DNA of 64,000 nt from Seiridium cupressi (GCA_036674765.1 JARVKI010000105.1:1-64000); one strand, 5' to 3'. Positions 46,279 to 57,244 are shown, counted from the stretch's first letter. Numbers and translations are program-made. The notes: generated by a model from the letters alone, not told the origin.

Positions 46279-47208
46279 CTACGCGCTAGCAGTTGAGGTC
46301 GCCGCCGCTGTTGTCGAGGTTGATGTGGTGCTGCTTCCGCTACCACTACCTATCACTACCGCTTGCACTACTTGCCCCAGAGAGTTGGTGACGATATTCA
46401 CCAAAGAATTCAGCGGCTCGTACAGGTATGTTTTCTGTATCAAGCCACCATCTAATATCGACTGAGCACCCGTGTCCGTCATGTTCTGCTGGTAGTTGCC
46501 GATGATGGTGCTGAGCAGAGTACCAGCGGTGCCCGCTACTTCTTGAACAATGTTGCCGAGGTTATCGATCAGGAAGTTGATCGTAGAGTCGCCATTCACG
46601 ATAGATCCGAGTAGGCCATCCACCGCGCCAACCACGTCTCCTACAACGTCTCCCACCTCGTTTAAGACATTGATCAAAAGTGGGTTGAGGTCAAGTGTCG
46701 CAAGCGTTCTGTTGACAATGTCGACCAAGTTTCCAAGACGAATGATCAGCTCCAATTCTGCGTCAACATCCGCGATCGTGATGTTGACTTTAGTAATTCC
46801 AATTTGGATGCCAGCATTAATTTCGACCAAGCTGGCGACTTGAGCTGCGAGGTTGATCTCTGCTTGCAGATTGTCGACATCCAATTCGATCCTGTCCACG
46901 GAGAGCTGTGGGACTCTCAGCAGCACATCCGGGGGGTTTGTGCTCGAGGAAGATGAGCTTGACGTCGTCCCACTTCCGCCGGAGCTGCTGCCAGCGGATG
47001 ATGTTACTGGAGATGATGTACCAGTAGTCACCGAAACGGTGCCGGTGTCTGTCGGTGAGGCTACTGACGTCCCGGAGTCTGAGGTCGCAACTGTGGAGTC
47101 AGGTGTGGTGGTCGCGACAGTAGTCCCATCAGTAGAGGATGGTGTCTGAGCTGCCGCCAGGGCGAACAGCACAGAAGCCCACAGGAACGAAAGGAAGCGA
47201 AGCTGCAT
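46279..47208 (-). CDS. Secreted Ser/Thr-rich protein with uncharacterised beta-repeat-like domain (copy A)
   Basis: Single-exon ORF of 309 residues. A signal peptide (MQLRFLSFLWASVLFALAAA) is followed by a Thr/Ser/Gly-rich stalk (21-92) that should be heavily O-glycosylated. From residue 94 a domain with regular alternation of hydrophobic residues begins: PDVLLRVPQLSVDRIELDVD, then NLQAEINLAAQVASLVEINA, then VNITIADVDAELELIIRLGN, and TLDLNPLL. Val/Gly/Asn-rich helices and a second Ser/Thr/Ala tail (288-309) follow. The tail is not a clear GPI signal. The same domain occurs in the divergently transcribed neighbour. Function is unknown; location is probably extracellular or cell wall. Confidence 0.75.
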   Translation of the reverse strand: MQLRFLSFLWASVLFALAAAQTPSSTDGTTVATTTPDSTVATSDSGTSVASPTDTGTVSVTTGTSSPVTSSAGSSSGGSGTTSSSSSSSTNPPDVLLRVPQLSVDRIELDVDNLQAEINLAAQVASLVEINAGIQIGITKVNITIADVDAELELIIRLGNLVDIVNRTLATLDLNPLLINVLNEVGDVVGDVVGAVDGLLGSIVNGDSTINFLIDNLGNIVQEVAGTAGTLLSTIIGNYQQNMTDTGAQSILDGGLIQKTYLYEPLNSLVNIVTNSLGQVVQAVVIGSGSGSSTTSTSTTAAATSTASA

Positions 47209-47960
47209 TGTGCTGAAAAGAGCGTGTGGACGAGGTAGCGACAGCGCACGACAAATCGCACAGCTACCTCTATGGTAATGGGCACCTGGATGACATATAA
47301 GGAAACCTCATTTCCAAGCAGCCCGCCATGATCCTTGACAAGCAGCACTCATTTCAACCCCTCTAATATCTTGGTTCTTGATATTGCATGATGGGCTAGC
47401 TGGTCGCGGCAGTGCTTTCGGAGCTGTCAACGTCGCCCCTTTGGGCGCGACATTACACCGATATGCTTAATTTAAGCCGCTAAGACGGTCTGACGGGCTA
47501 AGAATCAAGTCGTTCCAAGGACGGGGAGATTGCGCGTAATGCACAAGCTTTCCTGCCATCATGGGGTAAAATGGCTGACTTCCCTGTTGCCCGGAGTCTG
47601 TCGAATCGGAGGTTATAGAGATCCCTGCTTACCGCGGAGTTTGGCACTAAACAGGCCTAGGTCAACCGGCTTCCAGACCCAACTCTACCATGCTTTGCTC
47701 CAGTCGGGATGGTATTTCCAAGTTATGCCTTGTTTCGAGATCGAAAAGGATGTGATAATCTCGACAGCCGGCAGTGAACTGGTCATGGAATAGAAATCCC
47801 TGCTGTAATTCGGCCAGACACCCCTCGACATGCCACGCGGGACTGCTGCAAATTGGACTTCTAATTCATCCTTTTAGATGATCCGCTCCCCTCGCAAGGC
47901 GCTGGCTGGACGTTCGTGATCCTCCACGGTTCAGGGTACTCAGTTGAATCATCGGCCGCC
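47209..47960. promoter_or_regulatory. Shared divergent promoter region of the paired secreted proteins
   Basis: The 752 bases between the two divergent ATGs (47208 on - and 47961 on +) contain no credible gene. They are the only place for both promoters, so the two paralogues may be co-regulated. No specific transcription-factor site is claimed. Confidence 0.5.
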
Positions 47961-48896
47961 ATGACTCCATTCCTTTCAAAGGCATTTGCCTTCTTTCTCT
48001 TGTCGCTCTTTTCGGTAGTCCTAGCCCAAGAGGATGGCTACATCGGATATCACCTTGAGCAGCGTGGTGATCCGGACTCGGCTGTTTATGAGACCGCGGA
48101 GACTGACACAAGCGGAGGTGTTGTTCTGCCCAGTGAGCCAGATGTGTACCTGAATGCATCAGTTCACGTTGGCGAGATCGATATTGAAGTCGACAACATC
48201 ACGGCCAAAGTCAACCTCGACGCCAAGGTGCTAAATCTGCTGCATTTCACCGCCGGCGTTGACGCATCTATCGATCGCGTCAAGTTGACCATTCAGAATG
48301 TCACGGCAAAGGTGTACCTGGAGGCACGCCTTGAGAACGTGGTCGCCATGATTGACGACGTTCTCTCTTCTATCGACCTCAATCCCATTGTCGCTACGCT
48401 CGGCAATGTGGTGTCCGATGTGGTCGGCAATGTCACAGACGATCTGGGCAGTGGGTCGTCAACCACGTCCGCTTCTACTTCAACAGCCACGAACACCAAG
48501 CGCTCGCTGAGTTCGCTGGACTACAACATCGAGCATAATATCCTTTACTCTATCAACAACTATGCCGGCTCAACCCATACCAACCGCGTTCTGGGCCAGA
48601 ATGGTACCATCTGGGATGTGAGCTTGGACAATGATGGCAACGAGAGTGGGCGCAAGAATGTCGGTCACTATAGCCGGGACATGACATACACGGGCCACAA
48701 CAGGACCATCATCTTCAACGGGGACACAGATTATGAGTTGGGCTACAGATACACACCGTATGTGGGCTTGGATATCTACGCCCTCATCTTCATGAACCAG
48801 GGCGGCGCTGTCGTGAAGACGAAGATAGTGTCGGAAGCGGAGGGCGGAGGTACTAGCACAATCAGCGATGATACTAATCCTGAGCTAAGGAAATAA
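47961..48896 (+). CDS. Secreted two-domain protein with the same uncharacterised domain (copy B) and a dibasic site
   Basis: Single-exon ORF of 311 residues from the ATG at 47961, chosen because it opens a signal peptide (FFLLSLFSVVLA, cleavage near residue 22); an in-frame ATG 15 codons upstream would bury it. Residues about 60-145 repeat the domain of the neighbouring gene: PDVYLNASVHVGEIDIEVDN, VNLDAKVLNLL, LTIQNVTAKVYLEARLENVV, SIDLNPIV. A Ser/Thr linker follows and ends in Lys-Arg at 180-181, a classic Kex2 site. A C-terminal domain of about 130 residues comes after it, rich in Asn, Tyr and Gly (YAGSTHTNRVLGQNGTIWDV, GYRYTPYVGLDIYALIFMNQ) and absent from copy A. Function unknown. The design suggests that the C-terminal part is released during secretion. 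Confidence 0.78.
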   Translation: MTPFLSKAFAFFLLSLFSVVLAQEDGYIGYHLEQRGDPDSAVYETAETDTSGGVVLPSEPDVYLNASVHVGEIDIEVDNITAKVNLDAKVLNLLHFTAGVDASIDRVKLTIQNVTAKVYLEARLENVVAMIDDVLSSIDLNPIVATLGNVVSDVVGNVTDDLGSGSSTTSASTSTATNTKRSLSSLDYNIEHNILYSINNYAGSTHTNRVLGQNGTIWDVSLDNDGNESGRKNVGHYSRDMTYTGHNRTIIFNGDTDYELGYRYTPYVGLDIYALIFMNQGGAVVKTKIVSEAEGGGTSTISDDTNPELRK

Positions 48897-50324
48897 TGGA
48901 CGAAAGTTTAATTGTTTAAGAGACCACCCAATTGAGCAAAGAACAATGGCCATCCTAAACGTGAAACGCGGTGACATCATGCTATAGCTTCAGCTATTCA
49001 ATGGACTGGATGCTCCAAGCGGTCACGAGAAACCCAACAGTCATCTGCATTTGCTCACCTCTAACGGGCTGCCTAAACCATCACAACCTTGATATCGAGT
49101 CGGTGCGAATTCGACTCCAAGTCTCTGAATCGGCGCGATTCAGAATTGTCTTCAAGAAGGGGGTGCATATGCAGGTTCTAGTGTATGTACCCACGCTCGG
49201 ACTGGGATTGAATCTAGGCCTTCAGGGCAGTGCAGTAGCCCCGCCTTACTAGTCGGACCGTCCCCGCAATGACCTACGATTCTAATGGCGGCATACATTG
49301 TAGCGATGCTGCATAATGTATTCTAAGCGATGTGCTCACAATTGAAGCCGTTGGCATCAAGCCTTTACGTTTATGCGCCGCCATATCCCAGTACTCATCA
49401 CTCGCTCGCTACCTACCTCATATGAGCGGCCACTGCTCTGCTTCTAGCTGGAACTTGAGAGATACGTCGCCTTGTCACCTTTGCATTGCAGCTGTACAAC
49501 GCAGGGCTCAGGGGGTGGATTTGACACAAGCGAGAAGAAACTTGACTGCCACCCTCCAGCGTCGCGATCGCTTGCCGGGGTGCTATCGCAGTGCATTGCT
49601 GACAGAGCCTAGGGTAAACCGCCAAGGACAACGTGGGGAGATTAATCCACGCGTACCTTTTGTAATGACGACATTTATTATATCGCATATATTACAGCTG
49701 CGCCTTGATGCGAGGTGATTTGAACCGTTATTAGACATTTTCGTATCCGGTTCTTTGGGTGGAGTTCTGTCGGGCCTCCTTTTTCTTGTGTTGTAGCCAC
49801 GCAAGATTTCTTGGTCAATTGCCTCAAAGAGCCAACGGTATCTGAGATGCCAAAAGCTGCCTGCCATTGTCCGTGTTTCGTGCCCAACTCCGCCCTTCAA
49901 CTCCGAAGCGATAATAAGAACCGCTGGCAGTAGCCGATTTAAGACATTCTATGCATTAAACTGTGAGGCATAAGAGGCTTTAAATGTATCTAGTCTTAGA
50001 TATAGGGGTATCGTCAATACTATCTATGACCCGGTGGCTTGACTGTGAAAGTTGGGAAAAGAGCTACGAAGCGAATCCGACAAACATTCTGCGCAAGTCA
50101 CAGGCCACATAACTTATAGTGATAAGTCAACCACACTTGTCACCAACCATATTCAAATCCCGTCGTATGCCACTATCCACAGATTGTGTCGCATAGTGAT
50201 ACGATCGCTTCTTGACATCTGTAGCTACCCAAGATGTTACGTACTACCTAACCATTGCGAGCCATACAACTATAGCCCGAGGGTAGGTAGTAATGGGTCT
50301 CTTCCACCTTCAACTATCCTGTAA
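48897..50324. other. Gene-poor spacer
   Basis: 1.4 kb with no supported gene. ORFs at 49332-49718 (+) and 49900-49583 (-) overlap each other and lack domains. Confidence 0.5.
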
Positions 50325-51806
50325 CTAGCTGTTCTCCTTCTTTATCAAATGGGGGAAGAACTCTCTCAGGAAATAGGTAGATCTCTTCGCGTACCTGGGC
50401 TTCTCGGGATCATTGAAGTCAACCCAAGTCGCGCCAAATCTGTCAGCAAATCCAGCAGCCCACTCCCAATTGTCCGTAAAAGTCCAACCGAAGTATGACT
50501 TGATAATTACGCCTTCCTGGGAAGCCTTGGCGACCTCGGTCAAATAGGTCTTGAAGAAGTCAATCCGGTGAGGGTCCTCGAGCACGTCGTCTGGCCCGTT
50601 CGGTTTGAAGTCATGTTCGCCCTTCGCTGTCGTACCATTCTCCGTGATGAAGATGGGTGTTTGATAGCGATTCCAGATCCACCTCAATAGCTTACCCCAA
50701 CCCCAGGGCGATGTTCGTAACCAAGGGGTGTCACTTTCCTTACCTCTCTCGACGCCTGCTTTATTCGTATCGAATATTTCGACATTACCCTTGTGGTCAT
50801 TGATATCAGGCTCCGCATCCCGGTGCTTGACAAAGAAGGCCGTGTACGAGTTCATTCCATAGGCTTCGGAGCTGCCGAGCACAAGCTTGCTCTCCTCTGG
50901 AGTGAACTTGGGCAATCTGTCGCCTAGCTGTGCGCGCATCGATGCAGGATAATCGCCTGTCTTGTACAGTGGGTCGGCAAACCAAGCAATCTCAAACTCC
51001 TGGGCCCTCTGGGCCGCCTCAACATCCTTGGGATCATTCTCGTCCCAAGGCTCATTCCAGTTGCCGTGTAGTGTGATCATGATCGTGCCTTTCTGTGTCG
51101 GCTTGAACTCTTGCTTGTACATCTTGGCAACATAAGCATGTGACAGAAGCTCAGTGTGAGCGACGATGAATGGTTCGGTGCTCGAGTCACCCTCCTCGTT
51201 GAGGTCTCGAAAGCTAGATCTCGCAGGCGCGTGCACTCCAGCAGCATATCCGGCAAGTGTGTAAACTCCAGGCTCATTGTATGTGATCCAGTGCTTGACA
51301 CGGTCGCCGAACCTCTCGAAGCATACCCGCGCATACCTGTTGAAGTCTGGGATATACTTCTCCTTGTTGAGCATGCCGCCGTACCGATCCTCTAGCGCCT
51401 GTGGGGTGTCCCAGTGGAAGAGTGTCAAGAACGGGGTGATCCCATTTGAGATAAGTTCGTCGACCAACTTGCTGTAAAACTCAATTCCTTGCTCATTAAC
51501 TGGATCGTCCTTGCCTCCAAGGGGTATTATCCTAGACCATGATAACGAGAATCGGTAGCCAGTCACACCATAGTCCTTCATGCGTGCAACATCCTGCTTA
51601 TAGAAGTCGTAAGACCTTGTAGCGTCATCGGCATTGCTGCCATCCTTGACTTTTCCGGGAGCATGGCCAAACGTGTCCCAGATCGAAAGCCCCTTTCCGT
51701 CCTTATTCCAGGCGCCCTCTATCTGCGGGGCGGCTGTGGCGTAACCCCACTGAAAGTCGGCGGGGAGTGCACCTCGAATGCTTGGGTCGAACTCGAATTG
51801 ACCCAT
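50325..51806 (-). CDS. Beta-glucosidase, glycoside hydrolase family 1
   Basis: Single-exon ORF of 493 residues, the normal GH1 length. There is no signal peptide, so the enzyme is probably intracellular. Landmarks in order: LPADFQWGYATAAPQIEGAW (16-33, N-terminal GH1 signature), GYRFSLSWSRIIP (83-95), TLFHWDTPQALEDRYGG (128-144), ITYNEP with acid/base Glu178, ITENG with nucleophile Glu389, and GWTFTDNWEWAAGFADRFG near the C-terminus (aglycone/sugar-binding Trp and Glu). It hydrolyses cellobiose and other beta-glucosides taken up by the cell, so it could finish the degradation of oligosaccharides released by secreted glucanases. Both catalytic Glu are present. No intron is needed. Confidence 0.95.
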   Translation of the reverse strand: MGQFEFDPSIRGALPADFQWGYATAAPQIEGAWNKDGKGLSIWDTFGHAPGKVKDGSNADDATRSYDFYKQDVARMKDYGVTGYRFSLSWSRIIPLGGKDDPVNEQGIEFYSKLVDELISNGITPFLTLFHWDTPQALEDRYGGMLNKEKYIPDFNRYARVCFERFGDRVKHWITYNEPGVYTLAGYAAGVHAPARSSFRDLNEEGDSSTEPFIVAHTELLSHAYVAKMYKQEFKPTQKGTIMITLHGNWNEPWDENDPKDVEAAQRAQEFEIAWFADPLYKTGDYPASMRAQLGDRLPKFTPEESKLVLGSSEAYGMNSYTAFFVKHRDAEPDINDHKGNVEIFDTNKAGVERGKESDTPWLRTSPWGWGKLLRWIWNRYQTPIFITENGTTAKGEHDFKPNGPDDVLEDPHRIDFFKTYLTEVAKASQEGVIIKSYFGWTFTDNWEWAAGFADRFGATWVDFNDPEKPRYAKRSTYFLREFFPHLIKKENS

Positions 51807-52369
51807 TCTGAGACTTATTGTTGATTACAAACTTTCGCAGCTGCTTTTGAAGCAATGGCAATCCTTATATCCACGATCGACAGTCTTGTAATACCCAAAA
51901 CCCACCTCGAGCGCTATCGCTTGGGCGGCCCGAAGTTCCTATAGTTCGGATTGATTCGTGGGATCAAGGATTCGGTCCAGACTTGCACCGAGCACAACTC
52001 CACAAAAGTGCATCGCAGCTGGAGTGGGTGGGTTTCGCGGATCCAGTAGTCGCGTGCGGCTAACTGTATCGTTACTGACGGAGACGGACAGGACAGCCGG
52101 ATCGGTGATTGAGTCTCTGATTGAGCTTAAATAAATCATTCTCCGTGCTCCGGATGCAAGTGGTCACTACTTTTGGAATCTCAGCCAGCTCGTACGGCCT
52201 TGAAACTCGTGGCTTATGCAGTCCGTTTGAATCATGTGGCATTGACGATAGTGACGGCTACCTGCGTGTCCATTCGGCGAGGGACCATTTTCGGGTAGGA
52301 CTGTGCTCCCCCCTTCAGTATCAATCCTGAGCCTATTCTGTTGTGCGACACATTCACAAAAGAGAGAGA
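51807..52369. other. GH1 promoter / F-box 3' flank
   Basis: No gene is recognised. The part nearest 51807 should contain the GH1 promoter. Confidence 0.5.
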
Positions 52370-54106
52370 TCATTTCCCATTCCTCTGCCGAACGGCACTC
52401 ATGAGTCGATCGTAGGATTCTTCATCACTCGTCCTGGCAGCATCGTAGGCAGCGAGTCCCTCTTCGTGTATCTTTTCTCGAGCATCGTCGCGATCGATCC
52501 AGGGTGTGGGGCCCAAGTCGATATCGAAATGGATGTACTGCAGAAGATGTTCGCGCCGGTGCGCCAGGCCAACGCCGAAGATATAGTCGGGATGATACGA
52601 GAACTTGTAGGCGTGCTCTGGTGGTGGACTTCGGCAGTCATAGTCGACATGAAGTGTATCTGTGCAACGCTGCCTCCGTCTCATATACTCGTGACGTGCG
52701 ATCTTTTCGAGCTGGTTGGGGTCTTGTGTTTGCGCCCAAAGAGTTGCCGGTATCTCAAAACTGCTGGTCATCCTGAGAGTAATTGCGTCCGAATCCCAGG
52801 CGCCGTGGCCCATCTTGCAGACTTTCAATGCTATCATGTTGTCTTTCCAGTATTGAAGAACATGATTCCAGCGTAAATGGTAGGAGAACTTGACGGGGTT
52901 CCATAGCAAGTTGCCACCTGTCATCACACTCTTGACTGGATACCCAGCATTAGAATGCTCGATGACGTCTCCATCTTGCATTTCGTAGGTGGTCATTGAC
53001 TCGTCCAAGGGCTGAAGAGTACGTGCCTGCCACATGATAGGGCAGTCATCCAGGTACAACTCTTCTAGTCCACCACGACCGTTTTGGTGGCCGACTGACG
53101 ACGCAATCCACTCGACTTGCCACTCATGACTGAACACATAATTGCCCAATGCAAGGACACGCAAATTTGGCAGACCGGAGGTCGCACTTTTCCCTGGATT
53201 CACTGCACGAAAGTCGAGTTTAGGATTCCAGCCCCAATAGTCATGAAAGAAAAGGGACAAGACCCTCAGGTTCTGTGCGACGGCTGGAGAAAGCCACGTG
53301 CTGGGGAGGTCCTGGCAGAAGTCATACTTTTCGGGGTAGGCTATTGCAACCTCTGGCGATGATGAATTCGTTTCTGTGGTGACGAATAGTTTAAGGGAGG
53401 TCAAAGTCTTGGATGAAATGACCTTCTTAAAAGCGGAAGAGCCAGTCAATCGCTTATCGTCGAAGTCCGCCAAGTTCGAGACGGTCAAGCTGTGGATGCT
53501 GATTTCTTCTTGCGGCTCGTTGTCGAGGAGCGGGATTCCTTCCGTCGGTATGGGTGGCAGTGTGCCGCGGTCTCCCGGGTTGAATGAAACGAAGTTCTCT
53601 TCCCTCAGCGGCCGGTGCGCTTGAGGCCATTCGCCAGCGAGGGTCCTGAATAGGATATCAAGGACCAGGTATCTGAAGTCGTAAGTTTCCTCCATAGTCC
53701 AGTTATCTCGACTATCCGCACCACATCTCTTGTTGAACCTCACGTTCAACGTCTTCAATTCGGGAAGAAACCTGATATACGCCATAGCGCGGAAGAAATC
53801 CCGGGGCGGACGAAAAGTACTGTTTGCATGATACGAGAAATCTGGCCCCATCCATGTGTCGATAGTGAGCTCGCGGACAAGATGCCGTAGGACTGGAGAC
53901 TTTGCGACGTTCACAAAATTGTAAACGTCATTTGCGGCCTCCAGGTGCAAATGCTTAAAGGCATGGTACGTCGCAATTGCGCCTGCTTGTTTGTTGAGGA
54001 GCCTGCAACTAAGTAGAGTCTGTTGTGGCAACTGGCTGAAGATTTGATGATATGCGTCTTCTGGTAGTAGCGGCATTGTCTCTGTAGCCTCAGCAAACGC
54101 CGCCAC
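52370..54106 (-). CDS. F-box domain protein
   Basis: Single-exon ORF of 578 residues. An N-terminal F-box reads MPLLPEDAYHQIFSQLPQQTLLSCRLLNKQAGAIATYHAFKHLHLEA (about 11-57), with the LPeD...I...L....l...r.lnk.. pattern. The rest has spaced hydrophobic positions like leucine-rich stretches (LRHLVRELTIDTW, LPELKTLNVRF, LPNLRVLALGN, LEELYLDDCPIMW), so it probably forms irregular LRRs that choose substrates for an SCF ubiquitin ligase. Residue 11 is an alternative Met start. No lesion. Large, fast-evolving F-box families of this type are common in filamentous ascomycetes. Confidence 0.78.
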   Translation of the reverse strand: MAAFAEATETMPLLPEDAYHQIFSQLPQQTLLSCRLLNKQAGAIATYHAFKHLHLEAANDVYNFVNVAKSPVLRHLVRELTIDTWMGPDFSYHANSTFRPPRDFFRAMAYIRFLPELKTLNVRFNKRCGADSRDNWTMEETYDFRYLVLDILFRTLAGEWPQAHRPLREENFVSFNPGDRGTLPPIPTEGIPLLDNEPQEEISIHSLTVSNLADFDDKRLTGSSAFKKVISSKTLTSLKLFVTTETNSSSPEVAIAYPEKYDFCQDLPSTWLSPAVAQNLRVLSLFFHDYWGWNPKLDFRAVNPGKSATSGLPNLRVLALGNYVFSHEWQVEWIASSVGHQNGRGGLEELYLDDCPIMWQARTLQPLDESMTTYEMQDGDVIEHSNAGYPVKSVMTGGNLLWNPVKFSYHLRWNHVLQYWKDNMIALKVCKMGHGAWDSDAITLRMTSSFEIPATLWAQTQDPNQLEKIARHEYMRRRQRCTDTLHVDYDCRSPPPEHAYKFSYHPDYIFGVGLAHRREHLLQYIHFDIDLGPTPWIDRDDAREKIHEEGLAAYDAARTSDEESYDRLMSAVRQRNGK

Positions 54107-55135
54107 CAGACCTGCTTATGGCACAGAGCGGAACATTCAATGTCGAGAGTTGGACCGAGACACGCGGATAAAGACGTGTAGCTGAACCGGGTCGGTTGAT
54201 GGTTTATGAGGTGACTGCGAAGCAAATGGCAACGCGATCTTCGGACCGGTTGACGTAGTCACAGTAGGCTGCAGGTTATGTTATGTTTGATGGGAACCTT
54301 GGCCGACAATGTGCAGCCTAACCTTAGTGTAGTGCTAAGAATTCGGGCCCATTCATGCGCTAACCCCACCGCCGGGCTTTCCGCTAGAACTGTTAATAAA
54401 TGTAGGTACCCAAATAAACAATCCGTATACATGTTTATTTAAACGTATTTGAAGTTCTTAAATACCAATCTTGGTTTTAAACCAGTCGCATAAGATAGAG
54501 ATAGGGAGAGGTTATTGCATATCTGGATTCAATGCCCTGGTACTAGATATTAAAAAGTAACTGCATGTGCTTGATATCCGTAGCTGGAAGCTCAGCCACG
54601 ATAGCGCTAAAGTTCGACAATAAAGTTACACACGTGAAAATAGCTGTCATTATACTCAATAGGATAGCTGCCGAATAACATGGGAGAAATCCACTATAAT
54701 AGAGGAGTCTACAGGCCTGTAATCAGGTAGTTAGTGACGCCATTTCTACTAGGGGAGGCTCAAGGGTCGACACAACGCAGAGCTGTTGCTTCCCTCCGCT
54801 GCTTGAGGCACTGATAAAATTTGATGTCATAAAACTGCCACATGCCATATCTAGCAGGACATGGGCATCGTTTAGGGTTTCCATGGCTTAGAGAATAAGC
54901 ACCCGAAGGTAGCAATTATTTACGACGTTATCACACTTGTCTTCATAGTATACAGCATAAACCGGGAGGCTAGCAACCCAGTGGTAGTTGACAGGCTTGT
55001 TATTTCCATCGAAGCTCTATGTACTTGCTCTGAATGCGCGCCCCCGTTACTTTTCTCCTGCGACCACATCATACCCCGACCTCGTAACGCCTTGATGGTG
55101 AACAATCAGAATTTCCAATAGCCAGGGCTGGTTGA
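54107..55135. other. Gene-poor, partly AT-rich spacer
   Basis: Includes an AT-rich interval (54390-54480) and no credible ORF. It holds the F-box promoter and the 3' flank of the next minus-strand gene. Confidence 0.5.
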
Positions 55136-56311
55136 TTACGTCGTTGCCGGTCCCTTCCCCATCTCTTTGAGGAACTCCTCGAAGACAGGTTCGACCAGTT
55201 CCGGGTTTGCTTGGCAATGGGTCCTCTTGATGAGGCCTTGAGCGTTGTGGATGTGTTTGAAAGTGCCGTCCTCCTGCAGCCAGTCTTTTACGCTCTCCCC
55301 GACTTGACATATGTCGAATCCTTGGCCGCCTTTAACGAACTGGAACATATCATCGTCTCGATCGAATTTTCTCTTGCGCTTCACGACCTCTCCGTCCTCT
55401 TCTACACCCTTGTAACGGTATATCAGCTAAAGGGCCTTCGCCTTCGAGCATATATCTACTACTAGATGGCAGGAGGTGGAGCGGCTCGGCTCTGGACCAT
55501 TAACGTCATGGCTTATAATCCATACCTCGCCGATCTCGTAAACGTACTTCGGCAGGCTCAGTTGTTCAAGCCTCCGGCTTTCTTGAATACTGGCTATAGT
55601 GCGCCGATAACTGGTGTTGGAGGCGCCCAAGCTAGTGGCAGACGTTTCTCTTGCTTTGACCTTCACCTCCAGGACAGACGCCTCGAATGCCTGCTTGAGG
55701 TCTATGAAGTTGTGCGTTGTGATGCTTCGGCCATACTTCCAACTGGGTAGACGAAAGCCTGTCTCAAGATGTGGACCCATTTCGCCCACGGAGACGACAT
55801 AATCATACGTCATGGGCACGTTACTATCGTTAAGCTCGATATGCTGGAAAATGGGCACCTCGCAGTCCTCGAGCGTGAAAGCCGGGAGGAGCAACACATT
55901 TTCCTCGAAGAAGTCCAAGTGTTGAATAAAATTCATGTGTCGACCGAGATATACTAGGAAAGCTTTTGTCTGAGGACCGAACTCGGGTTGGGCCGAAGCA
56001 ACTGGAGGCGGATGAGGCGTCGCAGGTTGCGACTTGACGAATAGGACATCCTCCTCCTCCTCGTCATCATCATCTTCTTTCTTCTTAGTTGGTGTCGCAT
56101 ATACCTCCGGCGGGGCTCGGGTAGCGCCTGGCCGAAGCCTGGTAGTCGAGTGGTTGGGAGCTGAATTCCGTTCGGTCTCGAGTTGGGTGACTCTAGCTCT
56201 GAGGGAACGATTATCAGCCTCAAGCTGCTCGACTCTTGTATGAAGGACACAAAGATCCTCAAAGAGGGCGACCTCGCGGCCTGGCAGCGCATTCGGCTGC
56301 ATTTGGTCCAT
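55136..56311 (-). CDS. Uncharacterised protein with N-terminal coiled coil
   Basis: Two exons: 56311-55526 and 55426-55136, with a 99-nt intron (gtatgg...ctttag), encode 358 residues. Residues about 15-50 form a strong leucine-heptad coiled coil (LEDLCVLHTRVEQLEADNRSLRARVTQLETE), probably a dimerisation segment. A basic/acidic low-complexity linker with KKKEDDDDEEEE follows. The remainder (from about 110) is a globular domain, for example FGPQTKAFLVYLGRHMNFIQHL and YDYVVSVGEMGPHLETGFRL, that I do not recognise. The splice join is chosen because it brings exon 2 (LIYRYKGVEEDGEVVKRKRKF) in frame; without splicing the ORF ends at 55427. No membrane segments or signal peptide. Confidence 0.62.
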
Positions 56312-57244
56312 TGTAGAGGAAAGGTGAAGTGGGGGCGAGTGGATTGAAGTCGAGGAAGGAAGGTATGATGAGACCCAAGTTGAGGATCGGAAATAGGCCG
56401 CTCCAACTGATTAGAGAATTTTTGCAGACCTCAAAACTCTTGGGTATTGTTGGTGTCAATCTGACTTTGGCAGCGTACTAGAAAAGTCGTCAGGCAATCA
56501 ACGCTCACCGTGCCAGAGCAATACCCAAGGCAGCACACTCCTTTGATTGAATTCGCGTAGCTGGGTATCTTCTGCTAGAGAGCGCTTGTGATTGATGAAG
56601 GCAAATGCAAGCTTCCAAGAACCAACCCATATTTCTTTTTTAGGTTGGCTCGTTGCTTCGTGATTCACGGATATCAAAAATGTTGTGACTGAGAAGTTTC
56701 GCTTGTCGACCATAGCAGAGCGAATCAAGCGCAAGTGAGGTACCGTATCACTGAGCCAGGCAAAAGTGTTCAGATTAGAATTCAGGCCTTAAAGGGTCTC
56801 TTTGTAGATTCTCCGTCTTACATAATGTTCTAGATGGTACTGTATATGGAGCCCTTTATATCAAGCTTTTATATCTTCAGGCAGCCGATAAATATAGTAT
56901 AAACACTCCTCACTAAGAACAATGCTATACGCATTTAAGGTTCTATAATATTATATGCAGGTCCTATTACATGTAATTTCCGTCTATACGTAGAGACTGT
57001 AGCATTTATTCACCAATCTGAACTTCCGTGCCCACCGTTGCCTACTGCTTCATCCTTGTCGTGGTAGGAGCCAATTCGTCGGCAACAAAGTGCAGGGGTG
57101 AGAGGGGCAATTCCAACGTGCTTGCAGCTGCGAGTAGGTGGGATGAAGCTGGGTAAATTTTCGACGATGGCTTGAAAGCTAAGCTACATGTTTTTGGCCC
57201 TAATCATCGGACTGCCTTGAAGGTAAGGTGCAATATCAATATTA
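56312..57244. other. Intergenic region
   Basis: Promoter side of the coiled-coil gene. AT-rich at 56810-57000 and no supported gene. Confidence 0.5.

Noticed and set aside
47866..48159. Minus-strand ORF over the signal peptide of secreted copy B
   Set aside because: Shadow ORF. The plus strand has a signal peptide and a domain shared with its neighbour.
49690..49730. Possible tRNA T-arm (ggttcaaatc on the minus strand)
   Set aside because: The flanking bases do not form a T-stem or an acceptor stem, and no D- or anticodon arm is present.
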